Shown here piece by piece: positions 51,684-61,505 of a stretch of 64,000 nt of DNA. The stretch lies in contig NZ_FXUG01000009.1 in assembly GCF_900182915.1 (NCBI RefSeq), forward strand, positions 1 to 64,000, given 5' to 3'. Numbering within the stretch: the first letter of the stretch is position 1; each line of letters starts with the position of its first letter. A program made the translations under genes and the position numbers. The notes under the pieces were generated by a model, which was not told the origin of the DNA, did no database searches, and saw only the letters and a program-made list of their open reading frames with translations. Source of the DNA: Neorhodopirellula lusitana. Its GTDB lineage: Bacteria; Planctomycetota; Planctomycetia; Pirellulales; Pirellulaceae.

Positions 51684-53597
51684 ATGCACTTTCAGTTTCC
51701 AACGCACCCTCCGTTGCGACTTCCCTCTTTTCTTCTGCTGGTCCTCGTCCTACTGGCCAGTTGCCATGGAAGCGGCGCGATCGCTCAAGAGATTGCGTCC
51801 AGCGAAGCAGCCGATGGCGCGGCTGCCGTTTCGACGGTCATTGACTCCACACCGATTGTCTTGGTCGCCATCGGAATCATCAGCGTACTGGGCTTGATCA
51901 TTGGCCTGAAACTGAACGCCTTCTTGGCACTGATCATCTCGGCCTTGGTCGTCAGCCTGCTGATTGGATTTGACAGCGGTGCGGACGCGGGCAGCCGCAT
52001 GAATGCTGTCGTGTCGGCGTTCGGAACCTCTGCCGCCGGTGTCGGAATCGTGATCGCGATGGCCGCCATCATCGGCAAATGCATGCTCGACAGCGGCTCA
52101 GCCGACCGGATCGTTCACACTGCGATTCATGTGACGGGCGAAAAGAAGGCTTCGTTGGGCCTGATGATCAGCGGATTCATCCTGGCCATCCCGGTCTTCT
52201 TTGACACGGTCTTTTACCTGCTTGTCCCGCTCGCTCGCAGCTTGTACCGCCGGACCAATAAGAACTACTTGCGCTACCTGATGGCGATTGCCACCGGCGG
52301 AGCGATCACACACACGCTAGTCCCGCCAACTCCGGGACCGCTGCTGGTGTCCGCCATCCTAGGCGTCGAGGTTGGCATGATGATGCTAGTCGGTGCGGCC
52401 GTTGCCATCCCATCGGCGATCCTGGGACTGGGGTTTTCGATCCTGGCGGACAAAAAGATGCCTATCCCCATGCGTCCATTGGGTGCCAATGAAGACAAAC
52501 ACAAACCACTCGAAGAATCAAAGCTGCCCAGCTTGTGGTCGTCACTCTTGCCGGTCGCCTTACCAGTCGCCTTGATCGGCGCGGGGACATTGGCCATGAC
52601 TTTCGCTGACGGTGAAGACCGGGCCGCTTTGCTGACGTCCGACATTGAAAACTTCGACATGCTGGCGGGCAAGTTCGCCAATGCCACTCGAAAGTCACCC
52701 GCTGGTCAAATCCTGAATAGCACCGTCTTCGATGATGCCGATCGGGAACGACTGAAGACGCCTCCGCAAGACGAACAAGCCCAACAACAGGTCGTCACCC
52801 TGATCAACGAAGCGTTGCTTGCGAAGGACTTCTATGCCCCATCCGCTTTTGCTGACGTGGCCATTCCCAGTGTCACGACGCAGCTGATGAAGGTGGATTC
52901 CGTTCGGATGAAACCGGTTGATCGCCGCCGGATGAACCGTGCCTTGTTGGACGCGGCCTACCCCGAACTGATCGCACCGCATCGGTGGGAAAGCCCGATG
53001 CGAAAGACCGCCCGCTCCTTGGGCTTGTGGTCCAATCCGAACTTCGCGTTGCTGTTAGCCGCCCTGTCAGCGATGCTGACTTTTAAAATTGTCCGCTCGC
53101 TGACCTGGCGAGAATTGGGGGTCGACGTCGAGGAATCACTGATGAGCGGCGGTGTCATCATCCTGATCACCGCGGCCGGCGGAGCCTTCGGGGCCATGCT
53201 AAGCCAAACAGGAATTAGCCAAACCATCCAGGATCACTTTGCCGGTCAACAAGCCGCCGGTGTGGCGATCCTGATCCTTGCCTGGGCGATTTCGTCGGTG
53301 TTGAAGGTGGCTCAAGGCAGCAGCACGGTGGCCATGATCGTGGGTGCTGGAATGATTGCCGCCATCCTCGGCGATACCAAGCCACCCTTCCACATGGTGT
53401 ATGTCGCGACCGCCGTGGGCAGCGGATCCTTGATGGGAAGCTGGATGAACGACAGCGGTTTTTGGGTCTTCACCAAAATGGGTGGGCTCACCGAAGGCGA
53501 AGCCTTGCGATCGTGGACACCGCTACTGGCAACTCTCTCGCTCGGCGGCTTGATTACCACAATCATCCTGTCATCGATCTTGCCGATGACGATGTAG
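51684..53597 (+). CDS. GntP family permease (gluconate-type symporter)
   Basis: The 637-residue protein has an N-terminal signal-like helix, then TPIVLVAIGIISVLGLIIGL and the GntP-type segments FILAIPVFFDTVFYLLVPLA, THTLVPPTPGPLLVSAILGV and VLKVAQGSSTVAMIVGAGM. SLMGSWMNDSGFWVFTKMGG is the conserved C-terminal box. A soluble insert of about 130 residues (about 280-420, with SDIENFDMLAGKFANATRKS) separates the two membrane halves; typical GntP proteins have about 440 residues. It likely imports an organic acid such as gluconate. Confidence 0.92.
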   Translation: MHFQFPTHPPLRLPSFLLLVLVLLASCHGSGAIAQEIASSEAADGAAAVSTVIDSTPIVLVAIGIISVLGLIIGLKLNAFLALIISALVVSLLIGFDSGADAGSRMNAVVSAFGTSAAGVGIVIAMAAIIGKCMLDSGSADRIVHTAIHVTGEKKASLGLMISGFILAIPVFFDTVFYLLVPLARSLYRRTNKNYLRYLMAIATGGAITHTLVPPTPGPLLVSAILGVEVGMMMLVGAAVAIPSAILGLGFSILADKKMPIPMRPLGANEDKHKPLEESKLPSLWSSLLPVALPVALIGAGTLAMTFADGEDRAALLTSDIENFDMLAGKFANATRKSPAGQILNSTVFDDADRERLKTPPQDEQAQQQVVTLINEALLAKDFYAPSAFADVAIPSVTTQLMKVDSVRMKPVDRRRMNRALLDAAYPELIAPHRWESPMRKTARSLGLWSNPNFALLLAALSAMLTFKIVRSLTWRELGVDVEESLMSGGVIILITAAGGAFGAMLSQTGISQTIQDHFAGQQAAGVAILILAWAISSVLKVAQGSSTVAMIVGAGMIAAILGDTKPPFHMVYVATAVGSGSLMGSWMNDSGFWVFTKMGGLTEGEALRSWTPLLATLSLGGLITTIILSSILPMTM

Positions 53598-53699
53598 CGG
53601 GGCGTCATCGGATCGCCCGGCGGTGGCCATCGGATTTGGCAGTATCCGTTTCGCAAATGCCTGCTACTTTCCACCGCCAGCGTGGACTATCCTTGAGCC

Positions 53700-56027
53700 A
53701 TGCAAGTATCTCAAGAATTGACCGATCGTTTGCTTCGATGGGTCCACGCGGCGGAATATCGCCCGAGCAAGCCTAAGCAAATCGCGACTCACCTGAAACT
53801 CGACTTAGATGAGTACCGTGAACTTCGTCGCGTCATCAAACAACTCGTCCTCGAAGGCCGCCTGATCTACGGTGGCAACCATCTCGTCGTCGCCGCTGCC
53901 GCCGTTGGCGGTGCTAGCGACAGCATCCGCGGCAAGTTCCGCCGTGCCATGGGGGGCGGCTTTGGATTTGTACGTCCATCCAGCGGCGGCACGGGCGTCA
54001 ACGATGACGTGCCCGAAGACATCTTCGTGCCGCCCGGTTCCACCGGCGGTGCAATGGAAGGCGACCTCGTCGAAGTCGAAATCAGCCCGGGGCGAAAGGG
54101 CGGTGTCGAGGGGGTCGTCATCGCAGTCATCCAGCGAGAGCGCCGCCAGTTCACCGGCACCTTCCGCACCAAAGCAATTGCCCCCGAAACGGGTCCCTAC
54201 CAAGACAACCGCCAATCCAGTGCAAACGACGAGTTGCCCGAAGGCCCGGTCGTCTACCTGGACGGCGTCCACTTCGACGCCCCCGTTAGCGTCGGTGACG
54301 TTCGCGGCTTGCCGCTGGTGGACGACGACAAAGTGTTTGTCGAAATCGTGGACTTCCCCGACGACAACGGACAAGGCGGCGAAGCCGTCATCCTGGAACG
54401 ACTCGGCAGCAGCAAGAATCCTGCCATCGACACACTGTCGATCATGCGCCAGTACGGCTTGCCCAATGAGTTCCCACAAGCCGTCTTGGACGAAGCCCGT
54501 GTCCGCGCCGATGAATTCGACGAAGACGTTCTGCCCGAAGGCAGAAAAGACCTCACGGATCTGTTGACGATCACGATCGATCCCTTTGACGCTCGTGACT
54601 TCGACGACGCAATCTCGCTCCAACGCGAAGACGGTCGCTGGCGATTGTGGGTTCACATCGCCGATGTCAGCCACTTTGTGCATGTCGGCGGCGCCATTGA
54701 TGTCGAGGCCCGACTGCGCGCGACCAGCGTGTACTTGCCCGACCGCGTGATCCCAATGATCCCCGAGATCATCTCGAACCACCTCGCATCGCTGCAACCG
54801 GAACGCCGAAGATTGGTGAAGACCGTTGAGATCGAAATGCTCGACGACTTAACGATCACCCACACCGAAGTCCACAATGCGGTCATCCGCAGCGACAAAC
54901 GCTTCAACTACGAACAAATCGATCAATACCTCTCGGCGCGAGAGACATTTGCTGGCGACTGGGGCGAGCCAGTCTGTCAGTTGATCGATCACATGTATGA
55001 ACTGGCGATGAAAATTCGCAAGCAACGTTTCAAAGACGGCTCGCTTTCGATGGACATGCCTGACATCAAACTCGACCTGGACCGGGCCGGAAAAGTCAAA
55101 GGCGCTCACCTCGTCGAACACACGGAAAGCCACCAGATCATCGAAGAGTTCATGCTGGCGGGCAACCAAGCCGTCGCCTCTTGGCTCGACAAACTCGACT
55201 TGAACTTCCTGCACCGGATCCACGCACCGCCCGAGCGTCGCAAACTGCGAATGCTAACCGCGTTCGTAAAAGACCTCGGCCTCGGAATCGACCATGTTGA
55301 AAGTCGCTTCGAAATCCAAGCGGTCTTGGACAAAGTTGCTGGCACGCCACTGGAAAACGCAGTCAACTTCGCCGTGCTAAAGAGCATGAACAAAGCGGTC
55401 TATGGGCCGCATCGCGAAGGCCACTACGCGTTGGACATGGAACACTACTGCCACTTCACCAGTCCGATCCGACGGTACCCCGACCTGTCGGTTCATCGTC
55501 TGGTGCAAAAACTGTTGGACAAAAAATCCACACCTGACGAATCGTTCGCCGAATTGGTCAAACTCGGCCACGAATGCAGTGACGCTGAACGCAATGCTGC
55601 CCAAGCGGAACGAGAACTGATTGAACTGAAGTTGCTGCACTTCTTGAAAAAGAAGGTCGGTGAAAAACTGGAAGCCGTGATCAGCCGCGTGTTCGCTGAC
55701 GGTCTTCACGCCCGTTGTACCAAACTACCCGTCGATGGCTTCATTCCGATCACCACCCTGCCCGGTGACAAGTATCGGTTTGAACGGAACGGCCAAATGC
55801 TGATCGGGTTCAAGGACGGCAACCGGTTCCGCCTGGGTGATCAACTGACGGTTCGAGTTGACAAGGTCGATCTTCAAGATCGCCAGCTCTACTTGACGGT
55901 CGTCAAAAACCACTCGGCGTCACGACCTGGCGAACCCAGTCGGACGGAGACGAACAGTCGTAAGCCGAACTACAAAACGAAACGCAAAAACGATCGGCGA
56001 GAAAAGAAGAAGAAACGCCGCCGATAG
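53700..56027 (+). CDS. rnr: Ribonuclease R
   Basis: The 775-residue 3'-5' exoribonuclease has an N-terminal winged-helix segment, cold-shock-like domains (GGGFGFVRPSSGG, GDLVEVEISPGRKGG), the RNB catalytic domain with IDPFDARDFDDAISL (aspartates at 294, 300, 302 and 303), HYCHFTSPIRRYPDLSVHR near the C-terminal part of RNB, and an S1 domain (VISRVFADGLHARC, YLTVVKNH). A lysine/arginine tail (KTKRKNDRREKKKKRRR) is typical of RNase R. It degrades structured RNA and acts in quality control. Confidence 0.96.
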   Translation: MQVSQELTDRLLRWVHAAEYRPSKPKQIATHLKLDLDEYRELRRVIKQLVLEGRLIYGGNHLVVAAAAVGGASDSIRGKFRRAMGGGFGFVRPSSGGTGVNDDVPEDIFVPPGSTGGAMEGDLVEVEISPGRKGGVEGVVIAVIQRERRQFTGTFRTKAIAPETGPYQDNRQSSANDELPEGPVVYLDGVHFDAPVSVGDVRGLPLVDDDKVFVEIVDFPDDNGQGGEAVILERLGSSKNPAIDTLSIMRQYGLPNEFPQAVLDEARVRADEFDEDVLPEGRKDLTDLLTITIDPFDARDFDDAISLQREDGRWRLWVHIADVSHFVHVGGAIDVEARLRATSVYLPDRVIPMIPEIISNHLASLQPERRRLVKTVEIEMLDDLTITHTEVHNAVIRSDKRFNYEQIDQYLSARETFAGDWGEPVCQLIDHMYELAMKIRKQRFKDGSLSMDMPDIKLDLDRAGKVKGAHLVEHTESHQIIEEFMLAGNQAVASWLDKLDLNFLHRIHAPPERRKLRMLTAFVKDLGLGIDHVESRFEIQAVLDKVAGTPLENAVNFAVLKSMNKAVYGPHREGHYALDMEHYCHFTSPIRRYPDLSVHRLVQKLLDKKSTPDESFAELVKLGHECSDAERNAAQAERELIELKLLHFLKKKVGEKLEAVISRVFADGLHARCTKLPVDGFIPITTLPGDKYRFERNGQMLIGFKDGNRFRLGDQLTVRVDKVDLQDRQLYLTVVKNHSASRPGEPSRTETNSRKPNYKTKRKNDRREKKKKRRR

Positions 56028-56225
56028 GCAACCCAACCGACGTGCCCACATGCCATAGCCCGTCGGCTCAGGGGCAATTTCGACTTAGGCGGCATTGCCT
56101 CCCCGGCACCGGTTGCCTCATCGCCCTTCAGTAATGAGCAGTATTACACAGTCGCCTTTCGCTCCGCGAGAGGATGGCGAACACTGCTTTCGTATCGCAA
56201 AAGGCAACACTTTTCCGTTTGTTCC
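56028..56225. other. Intergenic region between convergent genes with small hairpin
   Basis: CTTTCGC-TCC-GCGAGAG near 56156-56172 forms a 7-bp stem with one G-T pair. It lies between the ends of rnr and the lipoprotein gene and could terminate either. Confidence 0.45.
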
Positions 56226-57230
56226 TTAATGGAACAAGGGCGCGTCTTCGATCAATTGCGTGTCGGCGATCAGTGCGTTGTCTTGGGAGACCCAATCAAA
56301 CTCGGTTCGATTGATCGCACTGACCAGCTGGATCATCGATCCGTTCTCGGTCCATTCCGACTGAGCCGAGACGTGTGCGTTTTGGCTTGCCGACTTCGGT
56401 AACTTCCGGTTCAACATGCGACCATTGATATGCCCAGCAATGACGGCTCCGTAGTAAAGCGGAATCGCATAGTCTGGAACGAAGTCACCAATCGCTCCCC
56501 CGACATAGGTGCCATAAGCGGGATACAAAATCCGGTTGGCCTCCGCCAATCCCGCGTTATCACCATGGGCCTGCAAGTACGCCAGCGCGTCCTGGCTCGC
56601 CAGTGTTTCGTGCCACAGCGGCAACACCAGGTACGCCAGACCATAGGTTCCCTGCCACTTACGCCGCGTGAAGTCTTTCGCGTGCCCCAGTTCATGCAGG
56701 GCAATCGCGGGCACGTCGCTGTAGAGATGAACGGTTTGCGTGAAAGGATTGAAATGATCGCCGCCGACAATCCGTCCTGGTAAGATCGCCTCGCCGGCGA
56801 CCGACAATACACCAAGGGTATACCGGTAAGGCCAACCGACGGTCTTGTTCTTTGGCAGCCGCTTCAAGTCTTCCAGCGGCGCGTACTGATTGGCTCGCAC
56901 TTTGACATGGGGAAGGTTGTTCTCTTCCACGTACTCCGCCACCGTTAGCAGCGTCGGTTCCGAGATTTTGTGACGTGAAACTCGGCGATCCCAGAAAAGA
57001 ATTTTGTCCGGAATCCCCCACACCCAACCAATCGCATCAATGATCGGTTGAGGCTGACCAATCTCAACGGGCTTTTCATTAGCAGCCATCAACTCCGGAG
57101 CGATGTTGTAACCCGCCTGCGGAATCGGCACCGGCTTCAAGACTTGGCATCCTCCCATCGCCCACACCGACGCGATCAAACAGACCGCAGGACAACAGGT
57201 GGAAAGGCGGGGTAAGAACATGGCAACCAT
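56226..57230 (-). CDS. Lipoprotein with HELGH motif, possible zinc protease-like
   Basis: From ATG 57230 the product has about 334 residues, with lipobox AMGGC and lipid cysteine C28. HELGHAKDF at about 179-187 carries the HExxH zinc motif. Surrounding segments are YRYTLGVLSVAGEAILPGRI and LAYLVLPLWHETLASQDALAY. I do not recognise a named family. Activity is uncertain; the third zinc ligand cannot be fixed by eye. A longer start at 57335 exists, but the signal sequence begins at 57230. Divergent from the sulfatase gene. Confidence 0.78.
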   Translation of the reverse strand: MVAMFLPRLSTCCPAVCLIASVWAMGGCQVLKPVPIPQAGYNIAPELMAANEKPVEIGQPQPIIDAIGWVWGIPDKILFWDRRVSRHKISEPTLLTVAEYVEENNLPHVKVRANQYAPLEDLKRLPKNKTVGWPYRYTLGVLSVAGEAILPGRIVGGDHFNPFTQTVHLYSDVPAIALHELGHAKDFTRRKWQGTYGLAYLVLPLWHETLASQDALAYLQAHGDNAGLAEANRILYPAYGTYVGGAIGDFVPDYAIPLYYGAVIAGHINGRMLNRKLPKSASQNAHVSAQSEWTENGSMIQLVSAINRTEFDWVSQDNALIADTQLIEDAPLFH

Positions 57231-57456
57231 ACTGAACAAGCAAATTTCGGAACCGCCCCCACAATGAGGACGCTCTGATATTCGATGTATGGTTTTCCTC
57301 GCCCTTTCGGCAAGATCACTCGACCGGTGTTTCACACACCATCATCACCCCCGCATTCATCACCTCGTATTCGACGCCCCGCATACGACGCCCCGCATCA
57401 ATAACCCTGGCGAGTACACTGAGGGACCGCGATTGCTTGCTAACCCACCATTCCCA

Positions 57457-58989
57457 ATGCCATTCAGGCAACGAACGACGACAGGAACGACCGTGCGAAC
57501 TGACTTCACTCAAAGCCTCACGATCTGCATCGCCCTGCTAATCACCGGCGTGGCTCATGCAGCCGAACCTCGCCCCAACATTCTGTTCTGCATCGCCGAC
57601 GACTGGGGCGTGCACGCCGGCGCGTACGGTGACAAGGTCGTCAAGACACCGACATTCGACCGACTCGCCAGCGATGGTGTCGTGTTTGAACACGCCTATG
57701 TTTCCGCACCTTCCTGCACACCGTCCCGTGCTGCAATCCTTACCGGGCAATGGCATTGGCGACTTGGCTCGGGTGCCAATCTTTACGGATCCCTCGCGCA
57801 AAGCATCCCGGTGTACACCGATCTATTGGAAGCAGACGGCTACTTCGTCGGTTACACCCGCAAGGGTTGGGCACCAGGCCAAAACGGCGAACGCCCGCGG
57901 AATCCAGCTGGAGACAAGTTCAAAAACTTCGCAACGTTCCTCAAGCAACGGCCCGCCGACCAACCTTTCTGTTTCTGGTTTGGCTCCACCGACCCACATC
58001 GTTCCTATCGAAAAGGCTCCGGCGCAGAAAGCGGTGTTCCACTCGACAAGATCGAGCTATCACCGAACTTCCCCGACTCGATGGAAGTGCGCAGTGATGT
58101 CGCAGACTACTACTTTGAAGTTCAACGCTTTGATCGCGAAACGGGTGAACTCATTGAAAAGGTTCGCGCACTCGGCGAACTGGACAACACAATTATCGTC
58201 ATGACCAGCGACCACGGCATGCCTTTCCCACGCGCCAAGAGCAACATCTACGATGAGGGCGCGCGTGTCCCCCTGGCCATCCATTGGCCCGGGCACTACG
58301 AAGGCGGGCATCGCGTTCAAGACTTTGTCAGCACGACGGATTTCGCGCCAACCTTTTTGGAGGTTGCCGGCTTGGCGATCCCCGACGTGATGACCGGTCG
58401 TAGCCTGACGCCCCTGTTAACGGCAGGCGAGGGCGGATGGATTGATCCGTCCCGCACGCACGTCCTGTTTGGGAAAGAGCGACATGTCCCCAGTCAGGCC
58501 GGAGCTGATTCAGGTGGATACCCTTGCCGGGCGATCCGTAACGACGACTTCTTGCTGATCCACAACTTTGCCCCCGACCGTTGGCCGGTGGGCACGCGAG
58601 ACTACGAGAACGCGCACATCAAAAACACGTGGCTGGGCGACACTGACAACGGTCCCACCAAGTCCGAAATGGTCAAAAACGAGAAACAAGACGCCGAACA
58701 TCAAAGACTCTACGACCTCTCATTCGGAAAACGTCCGGAGTTTGAACTCTACGACGTTGCGAAGGACCCCGCTCAGCACCACAACTTGGCGGCCAACCCT
58801 GAATATGCTGAGGTACTCAAGAACCTATCACAACAACTTGAAGGGGAGTTAAGGGCGACCCAAGACCCCCGCGTTGTCGGTGGCGGCGAGATGTTCGATC
58901 AGTTCCCGTATTCAGGCGGCGCACCCAAGTTCCCAGCCCCGGAAACATCGAAGACAAAAAGCTTGCGAAAAGACGCCATTGCTAAATAA
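57457..58989 (+). CDS. Formylglycine-dependent sulfatase (arylsulfatase type)
   Basis: From ATG 57457 the product has about 510 residues and a signal peptide ending VAHAAEP. NILFCIADDWGVHAGAYG starts the sulfatase fold with metal aspartates at about 48-49. SAPSCTPSRAAILTG holds the CxPSR motif whose cysteine (about C87) becomes formylglycine. MTSDHGMPFPRAKSNIYDEG and the C-terminal LYDVAKDPAQHHNLAANPEY-like segment are typical. The enzyme should hydrolyse sulfate esters of algal polysaccharides, a planctomycete trait. GTG 57493 is an alternative start; an open frame to 57289 is not conserved. Confidence 0.94.
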   Translation: MPFRQRTTTGTTVRTDFTQSLTICIALLITGVAHAAEPRPNILFCIADDWGVHAGAYGDKVVKTPTFDRLASDGVVFEHAYVSAPSCTPSRAAILTGQWHWRLGSGANLYGSLAQSIPVYTDLLEADGYFVGYTRKGWAPGQNGERPRNPAGDKFKNFATFLKQRPADQPFCFWFGSTDPHRSYRKGSGAESGVPLDKIELSPNFPDSMEVRSDVADYYFEVQRFDRETGELIEKVRALGELDNTIIVMTSDHGMPFPRAKSNIYDEGARVPLAIHWPGHYEGGHRVQDFVSTTDFAPTFLEVAGLAIPDVMTGRSLTPLLTAGEGGWIDPSRTHVLFGKERHVPSQAGADSGGYPCRAIRNDDFLLIHNFAPDRWPVGTRDYENAHIKNTWLGDTDNGPTKSEMVKNEKQDAEHQRLYDLSFGKRPEFELYDVAKDPAQHHNLAANPEYAEVLKNLSQQLEGELRATQDPRVVGGGEMFDQFPYSGGAPKFPAPETSKTKSLRKDAIAK

Positions 58990-59041
58990 CTAAACCTTTC
59001 GTAAATTGAGTTCTTCGATTCACAAGGATGTGGCCTGGCTC

Positions 59042-59938
59042 ATGCAATCCCAACGCGCAAGATCAACGCAACGCAACGCTTTCACGGTGCTTGAGCTGCT
59101 TGTTACGATCTCTATTATTGGGATATTGATGGCGTTGCTGCTGCCTGCATTAGGCGCCGCCCGTGAAGCATCCCGTCGGGTTCAGTGCACCAGCCATCTG
59201 CATCAGATCGGCGTGGCGATGCACAATCACCATGATGTGCGGCGGAGCTTACCGGCGGGTTGGACATTCAAGCCCACAGCGGAATCCGCTTACGGATGGG
59301 CAGTACCTCTTCTGCCGTTCTTGGAACAACCCGGCTTATTCAGTCAGATTGATGTCAAGAAACCGATTGAAGATCCATCGCACGATTTGGCACGAAGAAC
59401 GTCGCTGGACATGATGCTATGCCCGTCCGATATTAGCGAGCCCACCTTCATGCTGTACGAGGGTGATGAGGACGAAGACGACGGCCATCTTGCAACCACG
59501 GCCGCAATTGCCAGCGATCCACCCGTAGCGTTAGTCGAGCTGCCGACGGCGAATTACGTCGGTACCTTCGGAACGCTCGAAGCGGATGATTCAGTCCCTG
59601 CCCCCCTCGGGGATGGAGCTTTTCTAGAGAACAAAGTCACGCGGTTCCGCGATTTCAGTCGCGGCCTGACTCACACGCTGCTTGTCGGTGAACGGACGAT
59701 GGCGCAGGTGCCCTCAACCTGGCTAGGCATCAGTCTTCAAGGCGAAGACGCAGCGGCACGGATTGTCGGGTCAGCACTGGAGGGAATTAACAACCCATTC
59801 GCTGACGAGGCAGATCATTCCAGTCGCCATCCCGGCGGAGTCAATTTCCTTTGGGGCGATGGTCACGTTTCCTTTGTCAGCAACAGTGTCGACTTGCGTG
59901 AATACCACCAATGGTCGCAATTGCGAATCATTCGCTGA
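59042..59938 (+). CDS. DUF1559 pseudopilin-like protein
   Basis: From ATG 59042 (MQSQRARST) the product has about 298 residues. The pilin-like start NAFTVLELLVTISIIGILMA is followed by the DUF1559 signature LLLPALGAAREASRRVQCTS and HQIGVAMHNHH. It ends with HPGGVNFLWGDGHVSFVS, the family's C-terminal box, which the riboswitch-linked copy has in divergent form. A Ser/Asp/Glu-rich insert is at about 135-165. It is upstream of the BlaI-like gene by about 25 bp. Confidence 0.92.
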   Translation: MQSQRARSTQRNAFTVLELLVTISIIGILMALLLPALGAAREASRRVQCTSHLHQIGVAMHNHHDVRRSLPAGWTFKPTAESAYGWAVPLLPFLEQPGLFSQIDVKKPIEDPSHDLARRTSLDMMLCPSDISEPTFMLYEGDEDEDDGHLATTAAIASDPPVALVELPTANYVGTFGTLEADDSVPAPLGDGAFLENKVTRFRDFSRGLTHTLLVGERTMAQVPSTWLGISLQGEDAAARIVGSALEGINNPFADEADHSSRHPGGVNFLWGDGHVSFVSNSVDLREYHQWSQLRIIR

Positions 59939-59962
59939 AACCTTCCCTTTGTAAGAGCAACT

Positions 59963-60349
59963 ATGCCACGATCATCCAAAAAGACTGTTGAGCTGACGAA
60001 GTGTGAAGCGGAAGTCATGGACATTGTCTGGAACAAAGAATCTGTCACCGTCAACGATGTCGTCAATTCAATCGACCGCGACCTCGCCTACACAACCGTG
60101 CTGACAACGATGAAGATTCTTGAAGACAAGAACGTCGTTCGCCGAGGAAAAAAAATTGGGCGAGCCTACACCTACACGCCCAAAGTATCTCGAGAAGACG
60201 TCCGTAAGGGCATGCTGAAGTCATTGGCTGACCAGCTGTTTGGTGGTTCCACCCGATCACTGGTTTTAAGCTTGTTGCAATCCGACGCGGTATCCGCCGA
60301 CGATATTGATGCCGTCAAGAAAGCCGCAGCTGAACTGGGGGATTCCTGA
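59963..60349 (+). CDS. BlaI/MecI-type repressor
   Basis: The 128-residue protein has the BlaI winged helix: LTKCEAEVMDIVWNKESVTV, VNDVVNSI, LAYTTVLTTMKILEDKNVVR and GRAYTYTPKVSRED. A C-terminal helix for dimer formation follows (LADQLFGGSTRSLVLSLL). Repressors of this type bind promoters until a BlaR1-like protease cleaves them. Its stop shares a base with the downstream start (TGATG at 60349). Confidence 0.93.
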   Translation: MPRSSKKTVELTKCEAEVMDIVWNKESVTVNDVVNSIDRDLAYTTVLTTMKILEDKNVVRRGKKIGRAYTYTPKVSREDVRKGMLKSLADQLFGGSTRSLVLSLLQSDAVSADDIDAVKKAAAELGDS

Positions 60350-61443
60350 TGGACACGCGGTTTGCCTTCGAGGTAGGCACCACGCTGTGCTTCCAAATCA
60401 CTATCGTGGTCGCGACCACTTTTGCATTGCAACGATGGGTAATCGACTCGCGATTGAGTTGTCGATTATGGACAACATGCTTCGTATCAATCATCGCTCT
60501 GGTGACAGCAGCATTTCTGCTACCCCACCGCCGTCTGCTCCACTTCCCATCCGGAGTATCCCGCGAATCCGTAGTGAACTTGGTTGTTTGGCAAGGAAGA
60601 ATCGTCGTTGGATTCCTGATCGTATGGGGACTCGGACTTGCTTTGTCAATTTTAAAGCGAGCGATCCTCTGCATCGGGCTAGTTCGCTTTTTAAAATTTC
60701 GCTGTCACGCAATCGATCACACCGCACTGCTTCAACGCGTGGGTATTGCTGCGGACAGCCTTCCAAATCTAGCGATCCTGACTTCGTCCGAAATCAGAGG
60801 GCCGTTTTGTTGGCAATTGCAAAAGCCGGTCATCGTCTTGCCAACGAGTTTGCTTGACGAAGATGAAACCACGTTGCGGCATGTGTTGGCTCACGAACTG
60901 GAACACCTACGCACCCAACACCCAATGCAGCACTTTTTGCAAGGTGTTTGCTCGACACTCTTTTGGTTTCACCCCTTGGTGTGGTCTGCTGCACGCGGTG
61001 CCGAACTGACACGAGAATTCCTGTGCGATGAAGTAGCCGCTCGAACCACTGGAAAGTTCAGTGCCTACCTGCGAACCTTGGCCAAAGTCGCTGAACAGTG
61101 CAACGGCGGTTCGTGCACTGATGTGCCCGCGGGGACACTCGCCTTTGGAAACCGCAGAAGCGCCTTAATCCGTCGCAGCGAAAACCTGGTCAAGCTAGCC
61201 AAAGCCGACCCAAAACAGAACCGGTTCCGCGCTGTTGTGGGGATCGGAATGCTCGTTTTAGTATCCATCTTCATTCAACAAATTTGGATTCCGACGAATG
61301 CTTTGGCTTCCGGGCGAAGCGAATGGTCTCCGTGGCCAACTTGGACAGCGACAGCGTTACACCACTTCAATCTTCACGTGCGCGACTTTGAACGCTTTGA
61401 AGATCGCACCCAACTCCACGAGTGGATAGCCGAAGACAACTAA
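60349..61443 (+). CDS. BlaR1-like M56 family metallopeptidase
   Basis: The 364-residue membrane protein has four N-terminal helices and the M56 zinc motif HELEH at 182-186 (VLAHELEHLRTQHP). FWFHPLVWSAARGAELTREF-type sequence and CDEVAARTTG complete the active site. A helix near 300 (VVGIGMLVLVSIFIQQIWI) is followed by only about 45 residues, so the large penicillin-sensing domain of BlaR1 is absent. The signal sensed is unknown. It is paired with the BlaI-like repressor. Confidence 0.92.
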   Translation: MDTRFAFEVGTTLCFQITIVVATTFALQRWVIDSRLSCRLWTTCFVSIIALVTAAFLLPHRRLLHFPSGVSRESVVNLVVWQGRIVVGFLIVWGLGLALSILKRAILCIGLVRFLKFRCHAIDHTALLQRVGIAADSLPNLAILTSSEIRGPFCWQLQKPVIVLPTSLLDEDETTLRHVLAHELEHLRTQHPMQHFLQGVCSTLFWFHPLVWSAARGAELTREFLCDEVAARTTGKFSAYLRTLAKVAEQCNGGSCTDVPAGTLAFGNRRSALIRRSENLVKLAKADPKQNRFRAVVGIGMLVLVSIFIQQIWIPTNALASGRSEWSPWPTWTATALHHFNLHVRDFERFEDRTQLHEWIAEDN

Positions 61444-61505
61444 CGCATCCATTCAATGCCAATCGTTGCATCATGCGAACCGTCAATTACTAAAGGATTA
61501 GTTAA

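Noticed and set aside
53805-54797. Long minus-strand frame inside RNase R
   Set aside because: It is a shadow of a GC-rich real gene with all catalytic motifs on the plus strand.
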